This document shows positions 17,434 to 26,657 of a stretch of 64,000 nt of DNA, in pieces. The notes beneath the pieces are model-generated. The model made no database searches and was not told the DNA's origin. It was given only the letters and a program-made list of their open reading frames with translations. Both the position numbers and the translations under genes were made by a program. Position 1 is the first letter of the stretch, and each line of letters starts with the position of its first letter. Source of the DNA: Opitutus sp. GAS368 (GTDB lineage: Bacteria; Verrucomicrobiota; Verrucomicrobiia; Opitutales; UBA953); NCBI GenBank assembly GCA_945866215.1, contig CAMBGQ010000002.1, positions 28,413-92,412 of the forward strand, given 5' to 3'.

Positions 17434-18993
17434 ATGGCACGCTCCATCGAAGTCTATGATACCACCCTCCGCGACGGCTCGCAGGGGCAGGGCATTCATT
17501 TCTCCGTTGATGACAAACTGCGTATCGCCGCCGAGCTCGAGCGGTTCGGCATGACGTACATCGAGGGCGGCTGGCCAGGCTCCAATCCTCGCGACGTCGA
17601 GTTCTTTGTCCGCGCCAAGAAGATCAAGTTCAAGCATGCCAAGCTGGCGGCCTTCGGTTCGACCCGCCGCAAGGGCGTGCGCGCTGCCGAGGATGCCCAG
17701 GTACGCGGCTTGCTCGAGGTCGATACCCCGGTGGTCACGATCTACGGCAAGACCTCCGCCTTGCACGTCCGCGAGGTGCTCCGCTGCTCGCCCGAGGAGA
17801 ACCTGGAGATGATCCGCGACACGGTCGCCTTCCTGAAGTCCCATCGCCGCGAGGTCGTCTACGATTGCGAACACGCGATCGACGGCTGGAAGGATGATCC
17901 GGCCTACGCCATCGCTTCCATGCTCGCCGCCGTCGAAGGTGGTGCCGATCGCGTCGTCCTCTGCGACACCAATGGCGGCTCCTTGCCGGCCGAAGTCGCC
18001 GCGGCCACCCGCGCCGCGATCTCTGCGCTCAAGAAGACCCCCGTCGGCATCCATACACACGACGACGCCGGCCTCGGTCTCGCCAACGCCCTCGCTTCGC
18101 TCGAAGCGGGCGCTTCGCATGTCCAGGGCACTGTCAACGGCATCGGGGAGCGCACCGGCAACTGCGATCTCACCGCCGTCATCCCTTGCGCCCAGCTGAA
18201 GTTCGGCTGGAAGTGCGTCTCCTCGACCGCGCTCAAAAATCTCGCCGGACTTTCCCGTTTCGTCGACGGCGTCGCCAATCTCGCTCCCGATCCGCGTCGC
18301 CCGTGGGTCGGCACCGCAGCCTTTGCCCACAAGGGCGGTACGCACGTCGATGCCGTCCGTAAGTTCTCTGCCGCCTACGAGCACGTCGACCCGACCGTCG
18401 TCGGCAACGAGCGCACGGTGCTCGTCAGCGACCAATCGGGCCGCAGCAACATCGTCCTCAAGGCGAAGTCCCTCGGCATCGACCTCGACCGCGATTCTCC
18501 CGCCACCGCTACCGCGCTCGACGAGCTGAAGAAGCTCGAGCACGAAGGATGGAGCTTCGAAGACGCCGAAGCCTCGCTCGCCCTTCTGCTCCGCCGTCAC
18601 ATCGGCAAGAGCAAGGCCGCGCCCTTTGAGGTCGCCTCCTATCATGTCACCGCGCGCGGGACCAAGGGCTCTGCCTACTGCGAAGCCGTGGTGCGCCTGC
18701 GCATCGGCGGTGAGGAGGCCCTGACGGTGGCCGAGGGCGACGGACCGGTCCACGCTCTCGATCAGGCCCTCCGCTCTGCTCTCGTGAAGTCTTTCCCGAA
18801 GTTGGCGAAGGTCAGCCTCGTGGATTATAAAGTACGCATCCTCGGGGGGGCCGATGGTACCGCGGCCAAGACCCGCGTGGTCATCCGTTCCTCCGACGGC
18901 AAGGCCTCCTGGGGCACGGTCGGCGTCAGCGAAAATCTCGTCGAAGCCTCCCTTCAAGCGATTGTCGACGGTTACGCCCACGCACTATCCTGA
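17434..18993 (+). CDS. cimA: (R)-citramalate synthase
   Basis: CimA condenses pyruvate and acetyl-CoA to citramalate, the first step of the threonine-independent isoleucine route. The 519-residue protein has the HMGL-like barrel start VYDTTLRDGSQGQGIHFS, where Arg and Asp are catalytic, then TYIEGGWPGSNPRD, which is typical of citramalate synthase rather than 2-isopropylmalate synthase. GIHTHDDAGLGLANALAS carries the metal-binding His pair. A LeuA-type allosteric C-terminal domain follows from about residue 375 and would bind the feedback inhibitor isoleucine. Upstream are an Ile-rich leader and alternative hairpins, giving both transcriptional or translational and allosteric control. Confidence 0.93.
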   Translation: MARSIEVYDTTLRDGSQGQGIHFSVDDKLRIAAELERFGMTYIEGGWPGSNPRDVEFFVRAKKIKFKHAKLAAFGSTRRKGVRAAEDAQVRGLLEVDTPVVTIYGKTSALHVREVLRCSPEENLEMIRDTVAFLKSHRREVVYDCEHAIDGWKDDPAYAIASMLAAVEGGADRVVLCDTNGGSLPAEVAAATRAAISALKKTPVGIHTHDDAGLGLANALASLEAGASHVQGTVNGIGERTGNCDLTAVIPCAQLKFGWKCVSSTALKNLAGLSRFVDGVANLAPDPRRPWVGTAAFAHKGGTHVDAVRKFSAAYEHVDPTVVGNERTVLVSDQSGRSNIVLKAKSLGIDLDRDSPATATALDELKKLEHEGWSFEDAEASLALLLRRHIGKSKAAPFEVASYHVTARGTKGSAYCEAVVRLRIGGEEALTVAEGDGPVHALDQALRSALVKSFPKLAKVSLVDYKVRILGGADGTAAKTRVVIRSSDGKASWGTVGVSENLVEASLQAIVDGYAHALS

Positions 18994-19009
18994 GTTCCCG
19001 GCTGACGCG

Positions 19010-19037
19010 TTGACTGCCTACAAGGGCGGAGTAGAAA
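19010..19037 (+). promoter_or_regulatory. Candidate sigma-70 promoter for the esterase gene
   Basis: TTGACT (19010-19015) and TAGAAA (19032-19037) are separated by 16 bases and lie shortly before the ATG at 19056. Confidence 0.4.
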
Positions 19038-19055
19038 CCATCACCCCCGTCCTTT

Positions 19056-20054
19056 ATGCGTCCGCTTTTCCTACTCCTCGCTGCTGCGGCGGTCTCTGCC
19101 GCGGATACTTCCAAGTTGCGCATCGGTGAGCTGGCCAAATTCGGCGCGACGGTCGAGATCGCGAAGGGCGCCGCTCTGGCGGCCGAAGTCTATGCCCGCC
19201 CGCATACGAAGGAGTTGCCGAATCCAGTTTATCGGCTGAGCGACATCGCCTTCCTCGGCGCCGCTCGCAAAGAGAAGCTCGATGTTTATTTCCCAGCTGG
19301 CGCTAAGCGCGCGGATCGACCGGCCGTAGTCTTCATTCATGGCGGTGGCTTCACCGGCGGCGACAAGGCGGAGTATCGTTCCGCCAGCGTCAGCGCCGAC
19401 CTCTGCCGCGCGGGCTACGTCGTCGTGAGCTGCAATTACAAGCTCGGCCCGATGACCCAGGCTGGCGTCTGGCCGCAGAACATCGCTGATTGCCGTAATG
19501 CCGTCCGTTGGGTGCGCGCGCATGCGAAGGAACTCGGCGTCAACCCGGACAAGATCGCCGTCGCCGGCGGTTCGGCGGGCGGCTACCTCGCTCTGATGGT
19601 TGGGCTTTCGGACGACAAGACCGGACCCGGCGGCGATCCCGCTGCGAAGCAATCGGCGAAGGTCTCCGCGGTCATCGATATGTATGGCATCGTGAATTTC
19701 GCTAAGCGCGGTAAAGGGGAGGTCCCAGGGACTTCGCCGGCGGAGCAGGCCGCTTACTTCCCTGAGTCCCAGTGCGACGCGCAGGATCCCGCCGTACTTA
19801 TCCTGCACGGCACGGCTGACAGCACCGTCGATATTGCGCAGTCGGATGACATGGCAAAAGCGCTACGCTCGGCGAAGACACCCCATGAGTATATCGTCGT
19901 CGAAGGGGCGCCGCATACGTTCGATCTGCACCCCAAGGGCAAGAGCTGGAAGCGCACCGGCGTCGTCGAGGGAGCCGAAGTCAGCAGCACGTCGGACCAG
20001 CCCGACCTGGTCGCAGTCACCTTGGCGTTCCTCGCTCGGACGATCGGGAAATAA
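19056..20054 (+). CDS. Exported alpha/beta-hydrolase, carboxylesterase type
   Basis: A 332-residue secreted esterase/lipase-like protein. It begins with a signal peptide (RPLFLLLAAAAVSAAD). The fold signatures are VVFIHGGGFTGGDKAEY, an oxyanion-hole HGGG motif, then IAVAGGSAGGYLALMVG with the nucleophile Ser in GGSAGG, DPAVLILHGTADSTVD with the Asp, and GAPHTFDLHP with the catalytic His. This subfamily includes BD-FAE type acetyl and feruloyl esterases, which would suit plant-polysaccharide use, but the substrate is a guess. It is convergent with the NYN-LOTUS gene, three bases apart. Confidence 0.85.
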   Translation: MRPLFLLLAAAAVSAADTSKLRIGELAKFGATVEIAKGAALAAEVYARPHTKELPNPVYRLSDIAFLGAARKEKLDVYFPAGAKRADRPAVVFIHGGGFTGGDKAEYRSASVSADLCRAGYVVVSCNYKLGPMTQAGVWPQNIADCRNAVRWVRAHAKELGVNPDKIAVAGGSAGGYLALMVGLSDDKTGPGGDPAAKQSAKVSAVIDMYGIVNFAKRGKGEVPGTSPAEQAAYFPESQCDAQDPAVLILHGTADSTVDIAQSDDMAKALRSAKTPHEYIVVEGAPHTFDLHPKGKSWKRTGVVEGAEVSSTSDQPDLVAVTLAFLARTIGK

Positions 20055-20057
20055 CGC

Positions 20058-21230
20058 TTACTCCTTCAGGCGGGCCATCACCGTCGAGCCCTGGAGCTGG
20101 ACGTCGAAACGGCCGGTGTCCTCGAGCATGCGGTAGAACTTCGCGTAGCGGGGGGCGTTGGCCTCGAGGCCGGGATGTTCTTGCAGCAGGAATTTCTTAA
20201 TGACCTCGACCTTCAGCCATTCGCCCGGGGGGGCGAGGCCGGACGCGACGTCGACGAGCGCGTCGATGATATCTTGGCGCTGTTGCAGTTGGGCCCGTCG
20301 TTGATCGGCCTCGGCTTTGCCTTGGGCCTGCTGGGCGGAGGTGAGGTTCGGGCGGTCGCGGTAATCTTGGCCGGAGTTTTCCTGCGACGGGCGGGCTTCG
20401 CGCGGGGCGCGTGGTTCGCGGGTCTGGCGGGGTTCGCGCTGGACGCGTTCCGGACGGGGCTCCCGGGCTTCGCGCCGTGGGCCGGGCTCGCGCTGCGGGC
20501 GCGGAGCGTCCGCGAAACGAAGGTCCGGGAGCATCTTATCAAATTGGTCGAGCAAGGCGCCGATTTCCTTGTCCGTCTTCGGCAGGAGCGCACGCAGGGC
20601 TTGGGCGAGCAAGCCGAGGGCCTTGCGCGGATCGGACTTCGCCGCCTGCTCTCCGTCCAGACGATCGCGTAGTTCGGAAAGGTTCAGGTAGTGGTGCGCT
20701 GTGGAGCGGAGGGCCTTGTGCGTGCGTTCGCCCATCACGATGATGCGGACGCCGAGTCGCTTGGCATCCTCGACCACCGGGGTGAAATCACTGTCGTTCG
20801 TGACGAAGATCAGGGTCGTCGGCGGGTTGGTCCCGGCCATCAGCTTTACGGCGTCGATGGTCAGGCGCATGTCGGCGGCGTTCTTGCCGGGCGTGTAGCT
20901 GCGTTGGTCGACGAGTTCGAGCTCGGGCCAGTCCTGGGCGGCGGCGCGCCAGCCGCTGAGACGGCCTTGGAAATCGCCATAGGCGCGGGCCGCGGCGATT
21001 GCCGTCTCGCCGATGAAGCGGCGCAGGGTGGGTAGGTGCTGGTGCGAGACGTTATCCGCGTCGATCAGCACGCCGATGCGCTGATTGGCCTGGGCCTTGG
21101 CGGCCTCGGGCGTGGAGGTGGAGGCGGCGTCGGCTTGGCGACGGGCTGGCTTCACGCTGCGGCGCGAGGAAGGCTTGGTGGAGCGACCGCGCGCGGGAGC
21201 GGCGGCTTTCTTGGGCTTGGGTCGGGGCAC
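20058..21230 (-). CDS. LabA/DUF88-type NYN ribonuclease-like protein with C-terminal LOTUS (OST-HTH) domain
   Basis: A 390-residue protein with three parts. After a basic, low-complexity N-terminus, an NYN domain starts with RIGVLIDADNVSHQHLP near residue 51 and contains KNAADMRLTIDAV and FVTNDSDFTPVV, which supply the Asp residues of this PIN-like fold. A long Arg/Pro/Glu-rich disordered linker follows. The C-terminus (DIIDALVDVA to YAKFYRMLEDTGRFDV) looks like an OST-HTH/LOTUS module, a known RNA-binding partner of NYN domains. A partial LOTUS-like stretch also lies just after the NYN domain. The GTG at 21230 opens directly on the basic tail; the ORF-track ATG at 21341 adds 37 unusual residues. 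Likely an RNA-binding nuclease. Confidence 0.82.
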   Translation of the reverse strand: MPRPKPKKAAAPARGRSTKPSSRRSVKPARRQADAASTSTPEAAKAQANQRIGVLIDADNVSHQHLPTLRRFIGETAIAAARAYGDFQGRLSGWRAAAQDWPELELVDQRSYTPGKNAADMRLTIDAVKLMAGTNPPTTLIFVTNDSDFTPVVEDAKRLGVRIIVMGERTHKALRSTAHHYLNLSELRDRLDGEQAAKSDPRKALGLLAQALRALLPKTDKEIGALLDQFDKMLPDLRFADAPRPQREPGPRREAREPRPERVQREPRQTREPRAPREARPSQENSGQDYRDRPNLTSAQQAQGKAEADQRRAQLQQRQDIIDALVDVASGLAPPGEWLKVEVIKKFLLQEHPGLEANAPRYAKFYRMLEDTGRFDVQLQGSTVMARLKE

Positions 21231-21373
21231 GGCGGAAAAGGACCCTATCCGTGCGGCGAAAGGACCGACTCTACAATGCGAAACACCGGCCTCCTTGGTG
21301 GAGGCTAGCCGCCAGGTGCGCGGCATCCCTGCGTCGTCCACTCATTGGAACTTTTGGGGAATTCCTTTGTTAA

Positions 21374-22534
21374 ATGAAGATGGATTGCCTCTTTCGCTCC
21401 TTTGGCCTTTTGGCCGCCGTCTGCTGGGGAGTCGTCGGCGGAGCCGCGGTTGAGCCGATGTGGATGGTCAAATCCGGGGCGTGGGGCGAGCTAGAGGTCC
21501 GGACGGTCTACCTGGAACCTCCGGAAAATCTTTTGGCGCTGGTGGCGAAACCCAGCACCGTGACCCGCTGGACTTTTGAGCAGAACACGCAGGGCGGCGT
21601 CCGCGTGATCCTGGCTAAGGCCGGCGTGCCCTTAGCAGTCATCGAACGTCTGCTCAGCCCGGTTCGGCTCGTGGAGAGCGGCAACAGTATCATCTTGCTA
21701 CCCGAGCGGGAAGACCTCGTCGCCCTTAGCTTGGAGGTACGCAGCGCCCTTTACCTGGAACTCGCCAAGTCGTCGGCGAACGAATACCAGCGCGACCCGG
21801 TCTTCATCCTCGGTGGCGATGTCGACGACTGGCTGGAAGAGGTCCCGCTCACTTCCGGGCAGCGTGCCTTGTTCCGGCAGCTGCTTTGGCGACGTGGTAA
21901 CGCCCTTGTCTTCAGTGATGTGCAGGCCTTGCTCGCCTTGGCCAAGGGGCCTGAGGAGGTGAGCGCCGTGTTCCGGAGTATCACCCGGGTGCGTAGTCTG
22001 GTCATCGGCCTCCGTCTACCGCTGACTGTGAATCGTGATGCTTTCATCGATTACTGGACGGCTGATCAGGTCGGGATGCCGCGTCTGGCGTTCATCCGCG
22101 CGGTGACCCAACGCCGAGCCAAGCAGGTCATCGACGTCACCCACTTTCTTCCTTCGGCGTTCCGACTCCGGATCTACAGTTTCCCGGAGCCTGAACTTGG
22201 TCTCAAGGACCGCTTTCCCGACTGCCATTGGACCTCCCTCAATTTCTTCAATCCAGAGCCCAAGGACATCTACCTCGATACCCGCCAGGCCGCCGAGCAT
22301 CTCCTGAAGGACTACGTCGCGGTCGATGCGCCCTACCGATATGGAGACGTGCTCTGCTTCCTGGATGATGGCGAAGGCCTGCACACCTGCGTCCATATCG
22401 TGGACGACATCGTGCTGACCAAGAACGGAGACAGTATCCTGGCGCCATGGACCCTGATGAGGCTCCGAGATGTCGACGAAATCTATCGTCGCACTCCGAA
22501 TACTCGTATTCAGGCCTATCGGCTCAAGAAGTAG
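21374..22534 (+). CDS. Exported protein of unknown function with possible NlpC/P60-like C-terminus
   Basis: A 386-residue protein with a hydrophobic N-terminus (FGLLAAVCWGVVGGAA) that looks like a signal peptide. I do not recognise the N-terminal 250 residues. The last 130 hold FPDCHWTSLNFFN and GDVLCFLDDGEGLHTCVHIVDD with VLTKNGDSILAPW. A Gly-Asp before a strand, then His in a VHI context, resembles NlpC/P60 or CHAP-type cysteine peptidase folds, with Cys at FPDCHW as a possible nucleophile. This is only a pattern reading. It is flanked by a divergent NYN-LOTUS gene and tRNA-Arg and appears monocistronic. Confidence 0.7.
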   Translation: MKMDCLFRSFGLLAAVCWGVVGGAAVEPMWMVKSGAWGELEVRTVYLEPPENLLALVAKPSTVTRWTFEQNTQGGVRVILAKAGVPLAVIERLLSPVRLVESGNSIILLPEREDLVALSLEVRSALYLELAKSSANEYQRDPVFILGGDVDDWLEEVPLTSGQRALFRQLLWRRGNALVFSDVQALLALAKGPEEVSAVFRSITRVRSLVIGLRLPLTVNRDAFIDYWTADQVGMPRLAFIRAVTQRRAKQVIDVTHFLPSAFRLRIYSFPEPELGLKDRFPDCHWTSLNFFNPEPKDIYLDTRQAAEHLLKDYVAVDAPYRYGDVLCFLDDGEGLHTCVHIVDDIVLTKNGDSILAPWTLMRLRDVDEIYRRTPNTRIQAYRLKK

Positions 22535-22552
22535 TCCCCCGGTTCGCGTTGC

Positions 22553-22624
22553 TGTCCCCGGCGGGAATCGAACCCACATCCTCGGTTTAGGAAACCAATG
22601 TTCTATCCATTGAACTACGGGAAC
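22553..22624 (-). tRNA. tRNA-Arg (CCT)
   Basis: Read on the minus strand, the acceptor GTTCCCG pairs with CGGGGAC (one G-T pair). The anticodon stem TTGGT/ACCGA encloses TTCCTAA with anticodon CCT, and the T-arm has GGGTTCGATTCCC. The gene is 72 bases and the 3' CCA is not encoded: the base after the discriminator A is G. Confidence 0.95.
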
Positions 22625-22716
22625 GCATGGGTAAGTTAGCCCGGCGAGGGGTGGTCGGGCAAGCCTGCAACGGCGGGGGGGCTTGACTCCGGCGGGTTTG
22701 AACCAATTTCTCTCCT

Positions 22717-23760
22717 ATGTCCGTTTTCCTGCCTGTCCTCGCTGAAGCCGCCTTGGTGATCCCCGGCTGGGCCTGGGTCGCCTTCTTGGGCTTCGTCGTC
22801 TTTATGTTGGCCCTTGATTTGGGCGTGTTCAACAAGACGGACCACATGCCCTCCTTCAAGGAAGCGGTGGCCTGGTGTGTCGTCTGGGTCTCACTGGCGG
22901 TCGGCTTTGGTTTCCTGCTGTCTGCTTGGCGGGGACCGGAGGACGCCCAGTTGTTCGCCGCCGGCTATGTCCTCGAACTCGCCCTCTCGGTCGATAATCT
23001 CTTCATCTTCATCCTGGTCTTCGCCCACTTCAAGATCCCGGATCACCTGCAGCACCGCGTCCTTTTTTGGGGCATCATCGGGGCAGTCGTCATGCGGGCG
23101 GCCTTCATCATCGTCGGCGTCGCGGCCGTCGAGAGCTTCACTTGGCTACTCCCGGTCTTCGGTGCTTTCCTCGTCTTCACCGGGGTCAAGCTGGCCCTGT
23201 CGCGGGACGAGCATGAAGGCAAGGGCATGGACGAGAACCTGTTCGTGCGGCTGGCCCGGAAGTTCTTCCCGCTCACGCCCCGTTTACATGGCAACAAGTT
23301 CTGGGTCACGGAAGAGGGCGTCCGCCGGTTCACCCCGCTCTTCCTCGTGCTGCTCGTTGTCGAGGGCACCGACCTGATTTTCGCGATCGATTCCATCCCC
23401 GCCGTGCTGGGCATCCTGCCTCCCGAGATGTCCATCGAGGATAAGCGCTTCATCGCTTTCACCTCCAATATCTTCGCCATCATGGGGCTGCGCTCGATGT
23501 ATTTCGCCTTGGCGGGCTTCATGCACTTATTCCGTTTCCTCAAGCCGGCCTTGTCCTTCATCCTGGTCTTCATTGGCGTTAAGATGATCCTGCCGTGGGC
23601 TGCCGGTCTAGGTCAGCCCGACGGACAGTTCGCCGGCTGGGCGCAGGCCCTCGTCCACGAAGGCCGGTTGCATGTCCCGACTTCGGTCTCCCTCTCCATC
23701 ATCGGCTTCGTCCTGGCCATCGCCATCGCCCTCTCGGTCGCGTTCCCGAAGAAGAAATAG
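22717..23760 (+). CDS. TerC/Alx-family membrane protein
   Basis: A 347-residue membrane protein with about nine hydrophobic segments. The family signatures are LELALSVDNLFIFILVF and VEGTDLIFAIDSIPAVL, each with the conserved Asp-Asn or Asp-Ser residues that bind metal. Alx of this group is a manganese exporter with a pH-responsive riboswitch in enterobacteria; here no comparable leader is visible in the 90 bases upstream. The role is probably metal efflux. The gene is co-directional with the ABC exporter 48 bases downstream, but a functional link is not evident. Confidence 0.9.
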   Translation: MSVFLPVLAEAALVIPGWAWVAFLGFVVFMLALDLGVFNKTDHMPSFKEAVAWCVVWVSLAVGFGFLLSAWRGPEDAQLFAAGYVLELALSVDNLFIFILVFAHFKIPDHLQHRVLFWGIIGAVVMRAAFIIVGVAAVESFTWLLPVFGAFLVFTGVKLALSRDEHEGKGMDENLFVRLARKFFPLTPRLHGNKFWVTEEGVRRFTPLFLVLLVVEGTDLIFAIDSIPAVLGILPPEMSIEDKRFIAFTSNIFAIMGLRSMYFALAGFMHLFRFLKPALSFILVFIGVKMILPWAAGLGQPDGQFAGWAQALVHEGRLHVPTSVSLSIIGFVLAIAIALSVAFPKKK

Positions 23761-23808
23761 GAAAGATTTGGTGTTTCCACCCGCGCGGCTCGCCGCCACG
23801 CTGGAGGC

Positions 23809-25614
23809 GTGTTCCGAGGCCGCTATAAGCTTTACCTGCCCTACCTGAAGGGTAGCCGTACGCTCCTCTTCTTGTCGTTGCTTGCGGCTATCGTCTTCGC
23901 CGCGGCCAACGCCTTCGGGCTGCCGTTCTTGGTCGGCAAGGTGTTGCCGGCGGTTTTCGGTGATGCCGCGGCACGCGCCGCCCCTCTCTTGTCCTGGCCC
24001 AAGTGGCTCGGCGGCCAGCCGGCGTTCACTCTGCCGGAGGGCTACGAGATGGTCTTCGCCGTCGCGTTCCTGCCCGCAGTCATGCTGGTCCGCGGCCTCG
24101 GCGAATTCTTTTCGACCTACCTACTCAATCTCGCCGGCCTGCGCGTCATCGAGGCGGTGCGTCGCGATGTGTTCGCGAAGCTGCAGCAACTTCATCTCGG
24201 CTTCTTTGGAAAGCTCTCCATTGGCGACTTGCTTTCTCGCCTGATTGCCGACGCCAATTCGGTTCGGCTGGTGCTGGTCGACGTCTCGAACGACCTCATT
24301 GTCCAGCCGCTGTCGATGGTCTTCGCGCTGGCTTACGTGGTGTTCATCTGTTTCTCCCACGAGAGTGGCTATTGGTTCCTGGCTTGCCTCTTGGTCGTCC
24401 CCGCCGCGGTCCTGCTCGTGCGCGGCGTCGCGGTGCGTATTCAGACCCGGATGCGTCAGGGCATGGAGTCGGCCTCCGATTTAAACAGCATTGCGGTCGA
24501 GAATCTCCAGTCCGCCCGCGAGGTCCGTGCCTACGGCCTCCAGGAACGCGAAGCCCAGCGCTTCAACCAAGCCAGCCAAGAAGGCCTGCGCATTCAGGGT
24601 AAGCTGGTGCGCTACGAGAAAGCCCTCTCGCCCTTGGTCGAGATTACCGCCGCCGTGGGGATTTCTGCGGCCATCGCTGTCGGCGCGATGAACGGCTTCA
24701 CGATGAGCGAACTGATCTCGCTCATCATCGCCTTCTATTTCGCCTACGGACCGATCAAGCGGCTGGGCAATGTGAGCAGCCGGCTGAGTATGGCCGCTCC
24801 CGGGCTTGTTCGCCTGGAGGAAATTATCCTCGCCAAAATCGAGGTGGATGACGCGCCCGACGCCCGTCCGCTCGGGCGGGTCCACGGCGATCTCGAGATG
24901 CGCGGCGTCTCCTTCAGCTATGGCGCCGACCCAGTGCTGGCGGACGTCACGTTGAAGATACCCGCTGGCCAGTCCGTCGCGCTCGTCGGCCCAAGCGGTG
25001 CCGGGAAGAGCACCTTCGTGAACCTGGTCCCCCGCTTCTTCGACCCGCAGCAGGGCGCGATTCTTATCGACGGACACGATCTCCGTCAGGTGCGGCAGGC
25101 CGACCTGCGCGCCAACATCGCGTTGGTCTCGCAGGAGCCAGTCCTTTTCAACGAATCGATTCTCGAGAACATCCGTCTCGGCCGGCCCGCCGCCACCGAT
25201 GCGGAAGTCCGCGACGCCGCCCGTCTGGCCGGCGCGCTCGAGTTCATCGAGGCCCAGCCCGAAGGCTTCCTAACCAAGGTCGGCGAGCGGGGCGGGCGTC
25301 TTTCCGGCGGCCAGCGCCAGCGCGTTTCCATCGCCCGCGCCTTCCTCAAGGATGCAACCATCCTCATTCTTGATGAAGCCACGTCCGCGCTCGACACGGA
25401 TACCGAGCGCAGTATCCAGCAGTCTCTCGCGCTCCTGATGAAGGGCCGCACGACGCTCATCGTGGCACACCGATTTAGCACCATCCGCGACGTGGACCGC
25501 GTGCTGGTCTTCGAAGGTGGCCGCATCGTGGCGGACGGCCCGCGCGAAGCCGTCTACGCCTCTTCCGACCTCTTCCGTCGCCTCTGGGATAACCAGGCTA
25601 AGAACCTCGTCTGA
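23809..25614 (+). CDS. ABC exporter, permease-ATPase fusion (MsbA-like)
   Basis: A 601-residue half-transporter with six N-terminal membrane helices (about 15-330) and a C-terminal nucleotide-binding domain. The domain has Walker A VGPSGAGKST, the LSGGQRQR signature, Walker B ILILDEATSALD and the H-loop VAHRFSTI. Layout and sequence fit the MsbA/lipid-exporter group. The neighbour downstream is a GT9 glycosyltransferase only one base away, which supports an envelope or lipopolysaccharide role, flipping a lipid-linked precursor. The start is a GTG; the FRGRYKLYLPYLKGSR segment just before the first helix is typical for this family. Confidence 0.88.
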   Translation: MFRGRYKLYLPYLKGSRTLLFLSLLAAIVFAAANAFGLPFLVGKVLPAVFGDAAARAAPLLSWPKWLGGQPAFTLPEGYEMVFAVAFLPAVMLVRGLGEFFSTYLLNLAGLRVIEAVRRDVFAKLQQLHLGFFGKLSIGDLLSRLIADANSVRLVLVDVSNDLIVQPLSMVFALAYVVFICFSHESGYWFLACLLVVPAAVLLVRGVAVRIQTRMRQGMESASDLNSIAVENLQSAREVRAYGLQEREAQRFNQASQEGLRIQGKLVRYEKALSPLVEITAAVGISAAIAVGAMNGFTMSELISLIIAFYFAYGPIKRLGNVSSRLSMAAPGLVRLEEIILAKIEVDDAPDARPLGRVHGDLEMRGVSFSYGADPVLADVTLKIPAGQSVALVGPSGAGKSTFVNLVPRFFDPQQGAILIDGHDLRQVRQADLRANIALVSQEPVLFNESILENIRLGRPAATDAEVRDAARLAGALEFIEAQPEGFLTKVGERGGRLSGGQRQRVSIARAFLKDATILILDEATSALDTDTERSIQQSLALLMKGRTTLIVAHRFSTIRDVDRVLVFEGGRIVADGPREAVYASSDLFRRLWDNQAKNLV

Positions 25615-25615
25615 G

Positions 25616-26614
25616 ATGCGCCTGCTGGTCGTCAAGTTCACCGGGCTGCGCGGCGCGTTGGCCGCGACGGCGGGTTTGCGCACGATCCGCGAACGTCATC
25701 CCGGCGCGCAGGTCACCTTCGTCACCACGCCGGGCGCCGAAGTCGCCCTCGAAGGCTGCCCCGCCGTGGTCGAGGCCATCGGCTTCGGCGACGACGGCTC
25801 AACCCTGGCTTTAGTTTCCCGCCTACGCAGGCAGCGCTTCGATTTTGCCCTCGCGCTCGGCGGCCATCCGCTCGCGCACCGCCTCGTGGCCCTGAGCGGC
25901 GCCACGGTCCGGGCCTGCGGCGGCCAGGCGCCTTTCTATCTCCGCCCCCTGATGCACCGGCAGGTCTTCGGTGCCGTCGTCGACCCGCACGAGGCCGCCC
26001 GCGACCATGAGGTCATGGCCCGCGTCCTCGGTTTCCATGCCGAGACGCCGGCGATGTGGTTCGCCCCGTCGCGTATGCAGGAGCATGGCATGATGCTGGA
26101 GGAGGGACGCTTCGCGATTATTCACCCTGGAGCGACCCGCCCCGAACGCATCCTGGAGATCGATAAGTGGGCACAGGTGGCGCGCGACCTCGTCGCCTCC
26201 CGCACGGTCGAGCGCATCGTTGTCTCGGCCGGGCCCGGCGGCGCCGAGCGCATCATGGCGGAGGCGTTGTGCGGGCTGATCGGTCCGGTGGCGATGTCGA
26301 CTGGCGGCCGACTCCGCTTCTCGCAGCTCGCCCGGCTCATCAAGGAGTCACGCCTCTTCCTCGGCGCGGATTCCTCTGTCTTGCAGCTCGCGGCGGCCGT
26401 CGGCACGCCGGTGGTGGGCGTCTTTGGCCCGTCTGACTACGCGCGGGCCCGTCCGTGGGGCACCGTTAGCCGGGTTGTGCGGGTCGATACGGCGATGTTC
26501 GAGGGTGAGCTACGCTCCGACTACTTGGCGCGCATGGACCGGGCCTTGGCTCGGATCACCGCCCAGCAGGTCACGCAGGCGGCGGAGGAGGTCATCCGCA
26601 TCACGACGCCCTGA
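25616..26614 (+). CDS. Glycosyltransferase family 9 (heptosyltransferase-like)
   Basis: A 332-residue GT-B fold protein. It starts RLLVVKFTGLRGALAATAGL, the GT9 N-terminal pattern where ADP-heptose:LPS heptosyltransferases read RILIVKxSxLGD. The second half has FAIIHPGATRPERI, LIKESRLFLGADSSVLQLAAA and GTPVVGVFGPSD, which make the sugar-nucleotide site. Substrate probably an LPS core sugar. The ATG lies one base after the stop of the ABC exporter, strongly suggesting one operon. The start in the ORF track is 33 codons further upstream inside the exporter gene and is not credible. Confidence 0.87.
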   Translation: MRLLVVKFTGLRGALAATAGLRTIRERHPGAQVTFVTTPGAEVALEGCPAVVEAIGFGDDGSTLALVSRLRRQRFDFALALGGHPLAHRLVALSGATVRACGGQAPFYLRPLMHRQVFGAVVDPHEAARDHEVMARVLGFHAETPAMWFAPSRMQEHGMMLEEGRFAIIHPGATRPERILEIDKWAQVARDLVASRTVERIVVSAGPGGAERIMAEALCGLIGPVAMSTGGRLRFSQLARLIKESRLFLGADSSVLQLAAAVGTPVVGVFGPSDYARARPWGTVSRVVRVDTAMFEGELRSDYLARMDRALARITAQQVTQAAEEVIRITTP

Positions 26615-26657
26615 GGGCGTCGCTTGACCTGTCGGCGACTTCTGCGACCTTACGCCC

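Noticed and set aside
17407-18981. A 524-residue minus-strand ORF across cimA
   Set aside because: It is a shadow of cimA with no domain and it would cover the cimA start region.
22683-22716. TTGACT upstream of the TerC gene as a promoter
   Set aside because: No acceptable -10 box lies at 16-18 bases from it.
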